Shown here: one piece after another, positions 52,527 through 61,625 of the stretch
How the letters are laid out: the number at the start of each line of letters is the position of its first letter
How positions within the stretch are numbered: position 1 is the stretch's first letter
Assembly: GCA_017516745.1 (NCBI GenBank)
Contig: JAFXBF010000017.1
Location: forward strand, 1 to 64,000
Reading direction: 5' to 3'
DNA from: Clostridia bacterium
Lineage (GTDB): Bacteria > Bacillota > Clostridia > Oscillospirales > Acutalibacteraceae
DNA length: 64,000 nt
The notes under the pieces: model-generated
What the model was told of the DNA's origin: nothing
Databases searched by the model: none
What the model saw: the letters and a program-made list of their open reading frames with translations, nothing else
Position numbers and translations under genes: made by a program

Positions 52527-53258
52527 TTAAGATGCAATTGCAACAACCGTAATATTGTCTCCGCCGCCGTTTGAGTTTGCCATGGCAACAAGCCTTTCGG
52601 CATACTCGAAGAAACTGCCGTGTGAAACAGCGCTGACAATATCCTCATCGCTTACAAAGTTTGTAAGACCGTCCGTACACATCAGAAGAATATCACCGTC
52701 AGATATATCCTCTTCGCAAAAATCAACACTTACGGTTTCTTCAACACCGAGCGCACGGGTTATTATGTTTTTACCGGGATAATTCTTTGCTTCGTCACGG
52801 GTTATACTCCCGTTTTCAACCAAGTCCTGAACAACGGAATGATCCCTTGTAAGCTGACAAAGCGAGCCGTTTTCGGTAACAACATAAGCTCTGCTGTCGC
52901 CGACGTGTGAAATATAAGCGGTTGAATCCACAACAAGCACGGCAACACAGGTTGTACCCATACCGTTGAGTGTCTCATCCTTTTGTGACATATCAAACAG
53001 GCAGGCGTTTGCGGAAACTATAGCCGATTCCAGCAGGTTTCGTATAGACGAAGGTCTCATACCGTTACGGTATCCTTCATCAATTGAATGGGAAATCATT
53101 TTTACCGCTTCGGCGCTGGCAACATTGCCGCCTGCGGCACCGCCCATTCCGTCGCAAACAACTGCCCAGGCTACACCTCCGGGAAGTTCACCCGCCGCAT
53201 AGGAATCCTGATTGTTGCTGCGTACCAATCCTATATCTGTTTTTGCTGTGATTTTCAT
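52527..53258 (-). CDS. prpC: PP2C-family protein phosphatase
   Basis: The phosphatase partner of PrkC. The 243-residue metal-dependent phosphatase has RSNNQDSY, VVCDGMGGAAGG (metal-binding Asp/Gly), YISHVGDSRAYV, LTRDHSVVQDLV, LLMCTDGLTNFV and GGGDNITVVAI, all standard PP2C motifs. It lies 13 bases before prkC. Upstream, a 354-base gap holding an inverted-repeat element separates it from rlmN. Confidence 0.95.
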   Translation of the reverse strand: MKITAKTDIGLVRSNNQDSYAAGELPGGVAWAVVCDGMGGAAGGNVASAEAVKMISHSIDEGYRNGMRPSSIRNLLESAIVSANACLFDMSQKDETLNGMGTTCVAVLVVDSTAYISHVGDSRAYVVTENGSLCQLTRDHSVVQDLVENGSITRDEAKNYPGKNIITRALGVEETVSVDFCEEDISDGDILLMCTDGLTNFVSDEDIVSAVSHGSFFEYAERLVAMANSNGGGDNITVVAIAS

Positions 53259-53306
53259 AGTGCAAATCCGGCGCAGATATTATGTCTCTTGCGCCTCCCC
53301 TTTCTT

Positions 53307-53580
53307 AGGGTGGCGAGTATAATCCGAACCCGTTTTTTGCGGGGCGGATTTCCGCCATCTCTTCGTTAAAATACTCGTAAATCCGTTAGGATTTACTGCG
53401 TTTTGTGCCTAGATATGCCAAAAATCCGCTTCGCAAAAAATCTACGACCCAAAAGTGCGAATTTTTGATGGATTTTTGGATGTTGAGGATGCCGACAGGC
53501 TGTCGCCTTTCAAATCCGAAACACCGAAAAGTCGCAAAAATTCACGCTTTTGGGCGAGTTCGAATTGTACTCGACACCCT
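53307..53580. repeat. 274-bp element with terminal inverted repeats (MITE-like)
   Basis: This fills most of the 354-base gap between prpC and rlmN. The outer 26 bases at left (53307-53332, starting AGGGTGGCGAGTATAATC) and right (53555-53580, read inward as AGGGTGTCGAGTACAATT) match with four differences. Inside are shorter palindromes: GGCGGATTTCCGCC (53344-53358 region), TAAATCC/GGATTTA around 53380 and GACAG/CTGTC near 53500. There is no long open frame with a ribosome site and no clear target-site duplication. It could be a miniature mobile element or a large folded RNA between two halves of a housekeeping operon. Confidence 0.6.
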
Positions 53581-53612
53581 ATGGAGTAATGCAAAATAAA
53601 TATCTATATTAA

Positions 53613-54644
53613 TCAAGCCTTTTTGTGCTTGCTTCTTAACTGACCGCAGGAAGCGTCAATATCGCCGCCGAGGCTTCGGCGCACGGTAACATTTCTTCCG
53701 CTCTTTTCAAGAATTTCGGTAAATTTCTTTATTCTTTCGGGTGTGCTGGATTTCAGTCCCGATTCCGTTACATCGTTGGCAGGAATGAGATTTATATGGG
53801 ATAATGTACCCTTGAGCTTATTCGCCAACTCCCGTGCACATTCATCACTGTCATTAACTCCGCCGAACATAGCATATTCGTATGAAATTCTGCGTGATGT
53901 GGCATTAGTGTATTCACGGCAGGCAGCTAAAAGTTCGTCAACACCATACTTTTTGTTAACGGGCATAAGCCGTGAACGGATTTCATCATTCGGTGCGTGA
54001 AGCGAAACAGAAAGGGTAAGCTGTAAATCCTCCTGCTGCAGCTTCTTGATACCGGGTATTATTCCGCAGGTGGAAAGAGAGATATTTCTCATACCGATAT
54101 TAAGTCCGTCATCAGCATTGACAAGCTTTAAAAAGCGAATAACATTGTCGTAATTATCCATAGGCTCGCCCATACCCATAAGAACTATATGCGAAACTCT
54201 TATGTTCATATCGTTCTGTGCGGCGTGAATCTGGCTGAGTATTTCGGCAGGTGTGAGATTTCTGACAAAGCCGCCGACACCCGTAGCACAGAAGGCACAG
54301 TTCATTCGGCAGCCGACCTGAGTGGAAACACAAAGCGAATAACCGTACTTATATTTCATCAGTACGCTTTCGATAAACTCACCGTCAATAAGTCTGAACA
54401 GATATTTTACCGTTGAATCGAGCGCTGAAACAGACTTTTTCTCAACCTCGCAACCAAAAATATCAAACTCATTTTTCAGTTTTTCACGAAGGTCTTTGGA
54501 AATATTTGTCATTAAGTCAAACGACATAACACCTTTTTCCTGCAGCCATTGCCACACCTGTTTGGCACGAAAGGCAGGAAGACCAAGCTCGGAAAAAGCA
54601 GAGGAAAGTTCAGCCTGAGTCATGGATTTGATATCTCTTTTCAA
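53613..54644 (-). CDS. rlmN: Dual-specificity 23S rRNA/tRNA adenine-C2 methyltransferase RlmN
   Basis: RlmN is a radical-SAM enzyme methylating A2503 of 23S rRNA and A37 of some tRNAs. The radical cluster motif is CRMNCAFCATGVGG (CxxxCxxC), followed by LMGMGEPMDNY and LSTCGIIPGI. The mechanistic Cys lies in the C-terminal DIDASCGQLR. The start is TTG at 54644: AGGAG in the end of rsmB sits 7 bases before it, while the longer frame begins within that ribosome site. It lies 4 bases after rsmB. Confidence 0.95.
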   Translation of the reverse strand: MKRDIKSMTQAELSSAFSELGLPAFRAKQVWQWLQEKGVMSFDLMTNISKDLREKLKNEFDIFGCEVEKKSVSALDSTVKYLFRLIDGEFIESVLMKYKYGYSLCVSTQVGCRMNCAFCATGVGGFVRNLTPAEILSQIHAAQNDMNIRVSHIVLMGMGEPMDNYDNVIRFLKLVNADDGLNIGMRNISLSTCGIIPGIKKLQQEDLQLTLSVSLHAPNDEIRSRLMPVNKKYGVDELLAACREYTNATSRRISYEYAMFGGVNDSDECARELANKLKGTLSHINLIPANDVTESGLKSSTPERIKKFTEILEKSGRNVTVRRSLGGDIDASCGQLRSKHKKA

Positions 54645-54648
54645 AAGC

Positions 54649-55962
54649 TTAACTCCTCTCAAATGCGGCTATAAAAAAGCCGTCAGTAGAATTATTGTGC
54701 GGCATAAGCGTAATCATACCGCCTGACGAATATACATTATCGGCAATAAACGAAATATCCTTAAGAACAAATTCTTTGTTTTCTTTAAGAAAACGCTCAC
54801 ATACCCTTTCATTTTCCGCAGGGTTAAGCGCACAGGTTGAATAAACAAGCTGTCCGCCTTTTTTCAGATACCTTGCGGCATTTGAAAGAATTGTAAACTG
54901 CAATTCGGGAAGCGAGGCAATTTCTTCAAGTGATTTATGACGGATTTCGGGCTTTCTGCGCACAATGCCGAGACCCGAACAAGGAACATCGCAAAGTACT
55001 CTGTCAAACTGAGGCATTTCCGGATTGAAAACCGAGGCATCGTTGCGAAGTACATCAATTATATTTACGCCTAATCTGTTTGCACCTTCTTTAATAAGTG
55101 CAAGACGGTGGCTGTGTATGTCGCAGGCAAGAATTCTTCCCTGATTTTCCATATACTGCGCACAGGTAAAAGCCTTACCGCCCGGTGCTGAACAAATATC
55201 AAGCACACTGTCACCTGGTTTAGCTTCAAGTGCCTTTGCACAAAGCTGGGAAGCGGCATCCTGAACATGGAAAAGACCTTCTTCAAAAGCGGAAAGTTTT
55301 TCGATACTGCCGCATTTTTCAAGGTTAAGGGCATTTTCAACAGTTGATTTTATTGCTGTAACGCCTCCATTTTCAAGACGGGTTATCAATTCTTCTTGCG
55401 AAATTCTTAATGTGTTTGCCCTTATTGTCAGAGGCGGTCTGCCTGCACAGGAGGACATTATTCCCAATGCATTTTCTTCGCCGTAGCTGTCTATCCATAA
55501 GTTAACCAGTTTTTCAGGAAATGAATATTTTACGCTGTAATAATTGATTTTATCGGTGTCATCAGGAAGAACAAAGCCTTCCTTTGAAACAGCACGCAGA
55601 ACAGCGTTTACAAGACCCGAAGCGAAGGCACAGCCGTTTTTCTTAACGAGAGTTACGCTCTCGTTGACAGCCGCAGAAACGGGAATTTTATCCATAAATA
55701 GAAGCTGATATGTACCAAGCCTCAAGGCGGTAAGCACCTGCGGCTTGAGTTTCTTCAGGGGTTGCTTAAGGTGGCGTGAAAGGCAGTAATCAAGCGAAAT
55801 TGACCGTTCAAGCACACCGTAGACCAATGCGCTTACAAGTGCATTGTCTGCACCCGAAAGGTTGGCGGAATAGAGATAACTATCCAAAGTAAGATTGGAA
55901 TAGGATTTATCTTTTTCAATTTTATTCAGAACCTCAAAAGCGGTTTGTCTTGCAGTTTTCAT
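54649..55962 (-). CDS. rsmB: 16S rRNA (cytosine-967-C5)-methyltransferase RsmB
   Basis: At 437 residues, the N-terminal NusB-like RNA-binding domain starts ARQTAFEVLNKIEKDKSYSN. The C-terminal methyltransferase contains VLDICSAPGGKAFTCAQYM (SAM loop), CDVPCSGLGIVRRKPEI (Cys) and LVYSTCALNPAENE with the catalytic Cys. It overlaps the zinc-peptidase gene by 4 bases and leads into rlmN, the usual Firmicutes order. Confidence 0.95.
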   Translation of the reverse strand: MKTARQTAFEVLNKIEKDKSYSNLTLDSYLYSANLSGADNALVSALVYGVLERSISLDYCLSRHLKQPLKKLKPQVLTALRLGTYQLLFMDKIPVSAAVNESVTLVKKNGCAFASGLVNAVLRAVSKEGFVLPDDTDKINYYSVKYSFPEKLVNLWIDSYGEENALGIMSSCAGRPPLTIRANTLRISQEELITRLENGGVTAIKSTVENALNLEKCGSIEKLSAFEEGLFHVQDAASQLCAKALEAKPGDSVLDICSAPGGKAFTCAQYMENQGRILACDIHSHRLALIKEGANRLGVNIIDVLRNDASVFNPEMPQFDRVLCDVPCSGLGIVRRKPEIRHKSLEEIASLPELQFTILSNAARYLKKGGQLVYSTCALNPAENERVCERFLKENKEFVLKDISFIADNVYSSGGMITLMPHNNSTDGFFIAAFERS

Positions 55963-56657
55963 CTGTTTCTCCGTGACGAAAAGCGTATTACAAACCTGAG
56001 AAGGTTTGCCAGTGAAACGAGAAGTGCCGTTACATAAGTCATAGCTGCGGCTGTAAGCACCTTTTTAGCTCCGCCGATTTCTTCAACACCGAGCATATTT
56101 GTTTCTTCAATAACATTTACTGCTCTTTTACTTGCGTTGAATTCAACGGGAAGTGTTGCAAACTGGAACACGGCAATCAACGCATACAAAAGTAAGCCAA
56201 CCGAAACCAAAGGCTCAAAGCCCAGAAAATATCCGATAATAGCGAGCGGCAGACCCAATTTTGAGCCGATATTGCATACAGGCAAAATTGCGTTTCTGAT
56301 TTTAATCGGCACATACCCTTGTGCGTGCTGTGCAGCGTGTCCCGCTTCGTGGCAGGCTATGCCTATAGCGGCAACGCTTGTGCTGCCGTAAACGCCGTCC
56401 GAAAGACGGATAACGTTTGACCTTGGGTCATAATGGTCGGACAATGTACCCGAAGGTGAGCGCTCGATTCTGACATCGGTTATGCCGTAATGATAAAGTA
56501 CTCTTGCAGCGGCCTGCTCACCGGTAAGTCCTCTTGCAGAAAGCACCTTGGACTGTTTAGCAAATGCGGATTTGACCATAATCTGTGCAACAAGTGAGAG
56601 AATAAGCATCGGTACAACCAGAAGCAAATAATATTGGTCATAATACAAAAACCACAT
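55959..56657 (-). CDS. Membrane zinc metallopeptidase (YugP-type)
   Basis: 232 residues with an N-terminal hydrophobic stretch, the zinc site AIGIACHEAGHAAQHAQGY (HEAGH) and further membrane segments (LPLAIIGYFLGFEPLVSVGL, and a C-terminal helix). It matches the zinc-metallopeptidase type 2/YugP family, of unknown substrate. It sits between fmt and rsmB, an order common in Clostridia. Confidence 0.88.
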   Translation of the reverse strand: MWFLYYDQYYLLLVVPMLILSLVAQIMVKSAFAKQSKVLSARGLTGEQAAARVLYHYGITDVRIERSPSGTLSDHYDPRSNVIRLSDGVYGSTSVAAIGIACHEAGHAAQHAQGYVPIKIRNAILPVCNIGSKLGLPLAIIGYFLGFEPLVSVGLLLYALIAVFQFATLPVEFNASKRAVNVIEETNMLGVEEIGGAKKVLTAAAMTYVTALLVSLANLLRFVIRFSSRRNR

Positions 56658-56681
56658 AGTTTCTCCTCCTTTAAAATATAA

Positions 56682-57608
56682 TTACTCTAATATTGTTCCT
56701 TTTTCTACTTTGAAACCACGCAGGAAATCTGCGGAAGAAAGCTTATTTTTTCCCTGCGCCTGAAGCTGTGTAATTATGACTGTATTACCGTCACCGCAGC
56801 ACACTTCAAGCTGTTTTTCGTTTGAAACAACTTCACCTGCTTTGCCGTTGAAAGAATTGCCCATTCTTGAGCCGAAAAGTTTGACGGGTTTTCCGTTTAT
56901 TACCGTTGTTGCAACGGGCCACGGTTCAAGACCACGAATGTGGTTGTGAACAGATTTTGCCGGTTTTGACCAATCAACTGGTGAAAATGATTTATTGAGC
57001 ATAGATGCATAGGTTGATTTTGAATCATCCTGCTTTTCGGGCTTGAGTTCACCCTTGAGCATTGCATCAATTGTTTCCATAAGAACTTCGGCACCGAGAA
57101 CCTTTAGTCTGTCAAAAAGCTCTCCCGAAGTTTCGTTTTCTTCAATTTTTGTTTTTTTGACAAGAAGAATATCTCCTGTATCAAGACCTGCATCAAGCTG
57201 CATAGTCGTGACGCCGGTTTCTTCAAGACCGTTGATAACAGCCCACTGTATCGGCGCTGCTCCACGAAGCTCGGGCAAAAGAGAACCGTGAACATTTACA
57301 CAGCCGTACTCGGGAATATCGAGTATTTCCTGTGGAATAAGCTTACCGTAGGCAACAACAACAATTAATTCGGAAGCCAGTTCACGCAAAAGCTGAGTTG
57401 ATTCACCGTTCTTAAGTGTGGCGGGCTGATAGACGGGAATATTGTATTTTTCAGCGCAAACCTTAACCTCGGGCGGAGTAAGAATCTGCTTTCTGCCCTG
57501 CGGTTTGTCAGGCTGTGAGAATACGGCGACAACCTCGTGGTTGCTGTTGACAAGCGCTTCAAGACAGTCAACGGCAAAATCGGGCGTACCCATAAAAACA
57601 ATTTTCAT
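56682..57608 (-). CDS. fmt: Methionyl-tRNA formyltransferase
   Basis: Fmt formylates initiator Met-tRNA. The 308 residues begin IVFMGTPDFAVDCLEAL, and the formyl-transfer site is in NVHGSLLPELRGAAPIQWAV with Asn/His, followed by DTGDILL. A C-terminal OB domain completes it. It is downstream of def by 18 bases, so the genes that add and remove formyl groups are together. Confidence 0.97.
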   Translation of the reverse strand: MKIVFMGTPDFAVDCLEALVNSNHEVVAVFSQPDKPQGRKQILTPPEVKVCAEKYNIPVYQPATLKNGESTQLLRELASELIVVVAYGKLIPQEILDIPEYGCVNVHGSLLPELRGAAPIQWAVINGLEETGVTTMQLDAGLDTGDILLVKKTKIEENETSGELFDRLKVLGAEVLMETIDAMLKGELKPEKQDDSKSTYASMLNKSFSPVDWSKPAKSVHNHIRGLEPWPVATTVINGKPVKLFGSRMGNSFNGKAGEVVSNEKQLEVCCGDGNTVIITQLQAQGKNKLSSADFLRGFKVEKGTILE

Positions 57609-57626
57609 TTCTTTTTCTCCGATATT

Positions 57627-58076
57627 TTAGTCCTGATTGGGTGAAAGGTTATCAATATACAGAACACCGTCAAGGTGGTCAAGCTCGTGGCAGAAGGCTC
57701 TCGCTTTGAGACCCGTGCCGGAATAGAAAAACCACTTGCCGTCTCTGTTCTGTGCCTTAACTTTAACACTCATCGGGCGTACGGTAACACCGCTTTCACC
57801 GGGCAGTGATAGACAGCCTTCAACCTCTTCCTGCACACCCTCACGCTCAATGATTTCGGGGTTAACAAGCTCCATAAGCCCGTCACCGCAATCAATTACA
57901 ACAACACGCCTGAGTACACCGACCTGAACGGCAGCAAGACCAACACCTTCAGCTCTGTACATTGTATCAATCATATCGTCAATAAGTGTTGCAAGTCTGC
58001 CGTCAAATTCCGTAACTGCCCTGCTCTTTTTTCTGAGCAAGGGATTTTCTTTAGTAATAATGTTTCTTATAGCCAT
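57627..58076 (-). CDS. def: Peptide deformylase
   Basis: Def removes the N-formyl group from new proteins. The 149 residues show motif 1 GVGLAAVQVG, motif 2 EGCLSLPGE (metal Cys) and motif 3 FCHELDHLDGVLY (HExxH). ATG at 58076 with GGGTG upstream is chosen over an in-frame GTG three codons earlier that overlaps the ribosome site. Confidence 0.97.
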   Translation of the reverse strand: MAIRNIITKENPLLRKKSRAVTEFDGRLATLIDDMIDTMYRAEGVGLAAVQVGVLRRVVVIDCGDGLMELVNPEIIEREGVQEEVEGCLSLPGESGVTVRPMSVKVKAQNRDGKWFFYSGTGLKARAFCHELDHLDGVLYIDNLSPNQD

Positions 58077-58088
58077 GTTAATCACCCT

Positions 58089-60530
58089 TTATAATATGCT
58101 CTCGGGATTTATATCCGCAAAAACATTTACATCGCCAAATTTTGTATCCTTACCGAATTCAATAAGAAGCCGTGAAATAAGCTCTCTGAATTCAGGTGAA
58201 TTTTTGCATTTGATAATCATTCGGTATCTGAATTTATTGCTGATTTTTGCAAGCCTCGGCTGCAAAGGGCCGAGTACAATAACCTTCTGCTTTTTATATT
58301 CGGTTGATGCAAGCTCTTTGAATTTGCTGAAAAACAGGCGTGATACCATACGCACCTTGTTTTCATCCTCGCCGGAAAAGCCGATGACACATAAATCACA
58401 AAAAGGCGGATAAGTCATCATCTTACGCATTGCAATTTCGTTTTCAAAGAACGCATCGTAATCCTGATTGGATGCTTGCCGAATTATTTCGTTTTCAGGG
58501 GTCAGAGTCTGAATTATCGCCTTGCCTTTTGCCTTTCCTCTGCCTGCCCTGCCGACAACCTGTGTCAGCAGAGAAAATGTTCTTTCAAGCGAACGGAAAT
58601 CATCGTTATAAAGCTGTTGGTCAACGGAAACAACACCGACAAGCGTTACGTTTTCAAAGTCTATTCCCTTGGCTACCATCTGAGTGCCGAGAAGAATATC
58701 ATATTCACCGTTTGCAAAAGCAGTTAATGCCTTTTCATGAGCGTTTTTGCGCATTGTGGTATCCTGATCCATTCGCAAAATGCGTGCATCGGGAAACAGC
58801 TGTGCCAACTCATCTTCAACAAGCTGTGTACCGAAGCCGGCATACACAAGCTCCTGCTTTTCACACTCGGGACATTTGTCCGACAAAGGCTGTGAATAGC
58901 CGCAGTAGTGGCACATCAGCCTTGAATTTGCGTGATGGTAAGTCAATGAAATACTGCAATTAGGGCAGGTAACCACAGTTTTACAAGCCTTACACGAAGC
59001 AAAGGTATTATAACCCCTGCGGTTAATAAGCAGTATTGCCTGCTGCTTATTGTCAAGCGTTTCCTTTATTGCAGAAACCAACTTTGAACTCAGAGTATTA
59101 TCGCCTTCATAAGCCATATCAACCGTTATGACCTCAGGCAAGGTCGCACCTGCATATCGGTTTTTAAGTATATTTAATGTATAAATTCCCTTTTGTGCAC
59201 GGGCAAAGGTTTCAACATCGGGTGTTGCAGAGCCGAGTAAAAGCATTGCTCCGTTTTCTTCACAGCGGAAGCGTGCTACTTCCTTTGCGTTATAACGTGG
59301 TGTCTGCTCGGATTTATAGGTATGCTCCTGCTCTTCGTCAATAATAATCAAACCGAGATTTTTCAGCGGAGCAAAAACAGCCGAACGTGTACCGATTACG
59401 ACATTTACTTCGCCTCTGCTGACTCTCTTCCATTCATCGGTTCTCTCTCCGAGTGAAAGCGCTGAATGGAATACGGCAATTTTATCGCCGAAATATGAAC
59501 AAAATCTGTCAATAATCTGCGGTGTAAGGGCAATTTCGGGCACCATCATTATTGCTGATTTACCGCTGTTAATTACCTTTTCAATCAGCTTGATATAAAT
59601 CTGCGTTTTACCGCTGCCGGTAATACCGTAGAGCAAAGATATGTTCTTTTCACCGCTATCCATTTGTGCAGAAAAAGACTCAAAAACCTGCTGCTGTTCT
59701 TCACTCAGAACAATTTCGGGCTTTAAGCCTGTCTTTTTTCCTTCAAGCGGACTGCGGTAAACCTCATATTCAACCTGCTCAACCAGATTTTTGCGTTCGA
59801 GCGTTTTGACAACCGCACCCGTGACACCCGTAAAATAGCAGATTTCTTTCAGACTTGCTCCACCCGTTGATCCAAGCAGTTCACAGACACTTTTCTGCTT
59901 TGCGGTAAGAGAAGTGTCAAGCTTTTCAAGCTCCGGAATATCAACGGTGAGTCTGTAAAGAGTCTGTGTTTTGTCAGCAACGGCACGCTGTGCATCAATA
60001 TTGCGAAGCAAAGCACCTTTTTTGTACATTTTATCGAGTATGAGAGCATCCGATTTAAAACCGAATGCAGACAAGAGTTTGTTCTTCTCAACAAAACGGC
60101 AGGTTTTAAGAAGAGAAAAATATATCTCTTTTTCATCTGAAGGTAAATTTTCCGCATTTACTTCATAATTCGGGTCAGCACCGAAACAGTAATTGAGCTT
60201 CAGCCCGATACCTGTCGGCACTATACAGCGGAACGCTTCAAAATATGTACAGAATGTTCTGTCCTTAAGCCAGAATACAAGCTTCAGCAAATCGCCGTCA
60301 ATAAGCGGTTCATCGTCTTTTATCTGTGAAATATTCTTTAATTTTGCATTCGGAGCTGATTCATTGATACGCAGAATCAAGCCCTGCCTCCCTGCGTTGG
60401 ATTTGCCGAAGGGAACGAGGACTCGTACACCGGGCTTTGCTTTTTCCGCAAGGTCAGCCGGTACTGCATAATCATAGAGCTTATCAAAGTGATAAGCCGT
60501 ATTTTCAAGAGCAACTCCTACCGTAAGCAT
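58089..60530 (-). CDS. priA: Primosomal replication-restart helicase PriA
   Basis: 813 residues: N-terminal 3' DNA-binding domain, helicase with Walker A YGITGSGKTQIYIKLI, the DEAH-like box IIIDEEQEHTYKSEQTPRY, the zinc-binding insert CKACKTVVTCPNCSISL and CHYCGYSQPLSDKCPEC, and ILLGTQMVAKGIDFENVTLVG in the second RecA fold. It restarts stalled forks. It starts right at the end of rpoZ (one-base overlap). In B. subtilis coaBC lies between these two genes; it is absent here. Confidence 0.97.
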   Translation of the reverse strand: MLTVGVALENTAYHFDKLYDYAVPADLAEKAKPGVRVLVPFGKSNAGRQGLILRINESAPNAKLKNISQIKDDEPLIDGDLLKLVFWLKDRTFCTYFEAFRCIVPTGIGLKLNYCFGADPNYEVNAENLPSDEKEIYFSLLKTCRFVEKNKLLSAFGFKSDALILDKMYKKGALLRNIDAQRAVADKTQTLYRLTVDIPELEKLDTSLTAKQKSVCELLGSTGGASLKEICYFTGVTGAVVKTLERKNLVEQVEYEVYRSPLEGKKTGLKPEIVLSEEQQQVFESFSAQMDSGEKNISLLYGITGSGKTQIYIKLIEKVINSGKSAIMMVPEIALTPQIIDRFCSYFGDKIAVFHSALSLGERTDEWKRVSRGEVNVVIGTRSAVFAPLKNLGLIIIDEEQEHTYKSEQTPRYNAKEVARFRCEENGAMLLLGSATPDVETFARAQKGIYTLNILKNRYAGATLPEVITVDMAYEGDNTLSSKLVSAIKETLDNKQQAILLINRRGYNTFASCKACKTVVTCPNCSISLTYHHANSRLMCHYCGYSQPLSDKCPECEKQELVYAGFGTQLVEDELAQLFPDARILRMDQDTTMRKNAHEKALTAFANGEYDILLGTQMVAKGIDFENVTLVGVVSVDQQLYNDDFRSLERTFSLLTQVVGRAGRGKAKGKAIIQTLTPENEIIRQASNQDYDAFFENEIAMRKMMTYPPFCDLCVIGFSGEDENKVRMVSRLFFSKFKELASTEYKKQKVIVLGPLQPRLAKISNKFRYRMIIKCKNSPEFRELISRLLIEFGKDTKFGDVNVFADINPESIL

Positions 60531-60766
60531 TAAAGGTTTCTGATTTCTTCGGGCTCAACAAGAACGTAATCGCCGTTGATAAAATCGTTGAGTGCAAGAC
60601 TTACGGGCTTTTCGATAATTGTTTCACCCTGTGCATCTGCAACCTCGCAGATTTCTCTTGCACGCTTGGCTGTTGCAATAACAAGAGAATAACGGCTGGT
60701 ACGGCCTTTGAGAACTCCGCTCAGGTCGGGATTGAATTTCATTTCAGTTCTTTTTGTTTCAGACAT
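60530..60766 (-). CDS. rpoZ: RNA polymerase subunit omega
   Basis: 78 residues: KFNPDLSGVLKGRTSRYSLV, then IATAKRAREICE and KPVSLALNDFINGDY, the omega fold core. ATG at 60766 has GGAGG nine bases upstream; the longer open frame has no ribosome site and overlaps gmk. Omega helps assemble beta-prime and binds ppGpp in some bacteria. gmk lies directly upstream, overlapping by 8 bases. Confidence 0.92.
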   Translation of the reverse strand: MSETKRTEMKFNPDLSGVLKGRTSRYSLVIATAKRAREICEVADAQGETIIEKPVSLALNDFINGDYVLVEPEEIRNL

Positions 60767-61346
60767 TGTTATTGTCCTCCTTGAGATTTTTAAGAATTGT
60801 ATATACTTCATCGGTTGCTGTTCCGATATCGTCATTGACTACACAGTAATCAAAATACTTGCTGTGGGCTATTTCACCCGGTGCAAGGGCAATTCGCTTT
60901 GCAATTACTTCGGGTGAGTCTGTCTGTCTGTTACGTAAACGTCTTTCAAGCTCTTCGAGTGACGGAGGTAAAATAAATATACCTACCGCATCGGGGCGTG
61001 ATGCTCTCACCTTTGATGCACCCTGAACTTCGATTTCAAGAATAACTGTTTTACCGTTGTTGAGCCATTCTTCAACGGGGCCTTTGGGTGTGCCGTAGTA
61101 ATTACCGTTATATTCGGCATATTCAATAAAGCCGTCGTTGTTAATCAGCTCTTCAAAGCTTTCACGGGTGACAAAGTAATAATCAACACCGTCTTTTTCG
61201 GCATTTCTGGGCTGACGTGTTGTCATCGAACGGGAAAGCATTAATTCGTTTTCCGTATCCCTTTTAAAAAGCTCACGCAGAATTGTATCCTTGCCGCAGC
61301 CGGAGGGAGCAGAAAATACAACAAGTACGCCTTTTTTATTACTCAT
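60759..61346 (-). CDS. gmk: Guanylate kinase
   Basis: Gmk phosphorylates GMP to GDP. 195 residues from the ATG at 61346: P-loop [21 protein letters not shown]-binding [22 protein letters not shown] and [20 protein letters not shown]. The longer frame upstream lies inside remA and is not used. It overlaps remA by 8 bases. Confidence 0.96.
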   Translation of the reverse strand: MSNKKGVLVVFSAPSGCGKDTILRELFKRDTENELMLSRSMTTRQPRNAEKDGVDYYFVTRESFEELINNDGFIEYAEYNGNYYGTPKGPVEEWLNNGKTVILEIEVQGASKVRASRPDAVGIFILPPSLEELERRLRNRQTDSPEVIAKRIALAPGEIAHSKYFDYCVVNDDIGTATDEVYTILKNLKEDNNNV

Positions 61347-61614
61347 CGGTGTCACCGTCCTCATCCTCAATTCCATCGTCATACTCATTGAGTCTGTTGG
61401 CAACGGTTTCCGACTGCAGATATGTCAGAATTACGTGGTCACTGTCGGTTATGATAACCGCCCTTGTTCTTCTGCCGTGGGTTGCATCGATAAGCATTCC
61501 CCTCTCCTTGCTGTCCTGAATAATACGCTTTATCGGAGCTGATTCGGGGCTGACAATGGCAACAAGGCGGTTTGCATTTACAAGGTTACCGAAGCCGATA
61601 TTAATAAGTTTCAT
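61339..61614 (-). CDS. remA: RemA/DUF370 family DNA-binding regulator
   Basis: 91 residues, starting [20 protein letters not shown] with [20 protein letters not shown], the conserved RemA core, plus an acidic tail [13 protein letters not shown]. In B. subtilis RemA forms rings that wrap DNA and activate biofilm-matrix and osmoprotection genes. Its place between yicC and gmk is conserved. Confidence 0.93.
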   Translation of the reverse strand: MKLINIGFGNLVNANRLVAIVSPESAPIKRIIQDSKERGMLIDATHGRRTRAVIITDSDHVILTYLQSETVANRLNEYDDGIEDEDGDTDE

Positions 61615-61625
61615 AAAATTTCACC

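Noticed and set aside
53297-53590. Target-site duplication flanking the inverted-repeat element
   Set aside because: The sequences next to the repeats (ending CTTTCTT and starting ATGGAG) do not match, so no duplication is claimed.
58430-58963. 177-codon plus-strand frame
   Set aside because: It is antisense to priA, including its zinc-binding region; there is no ribosome site or recognisable fold.
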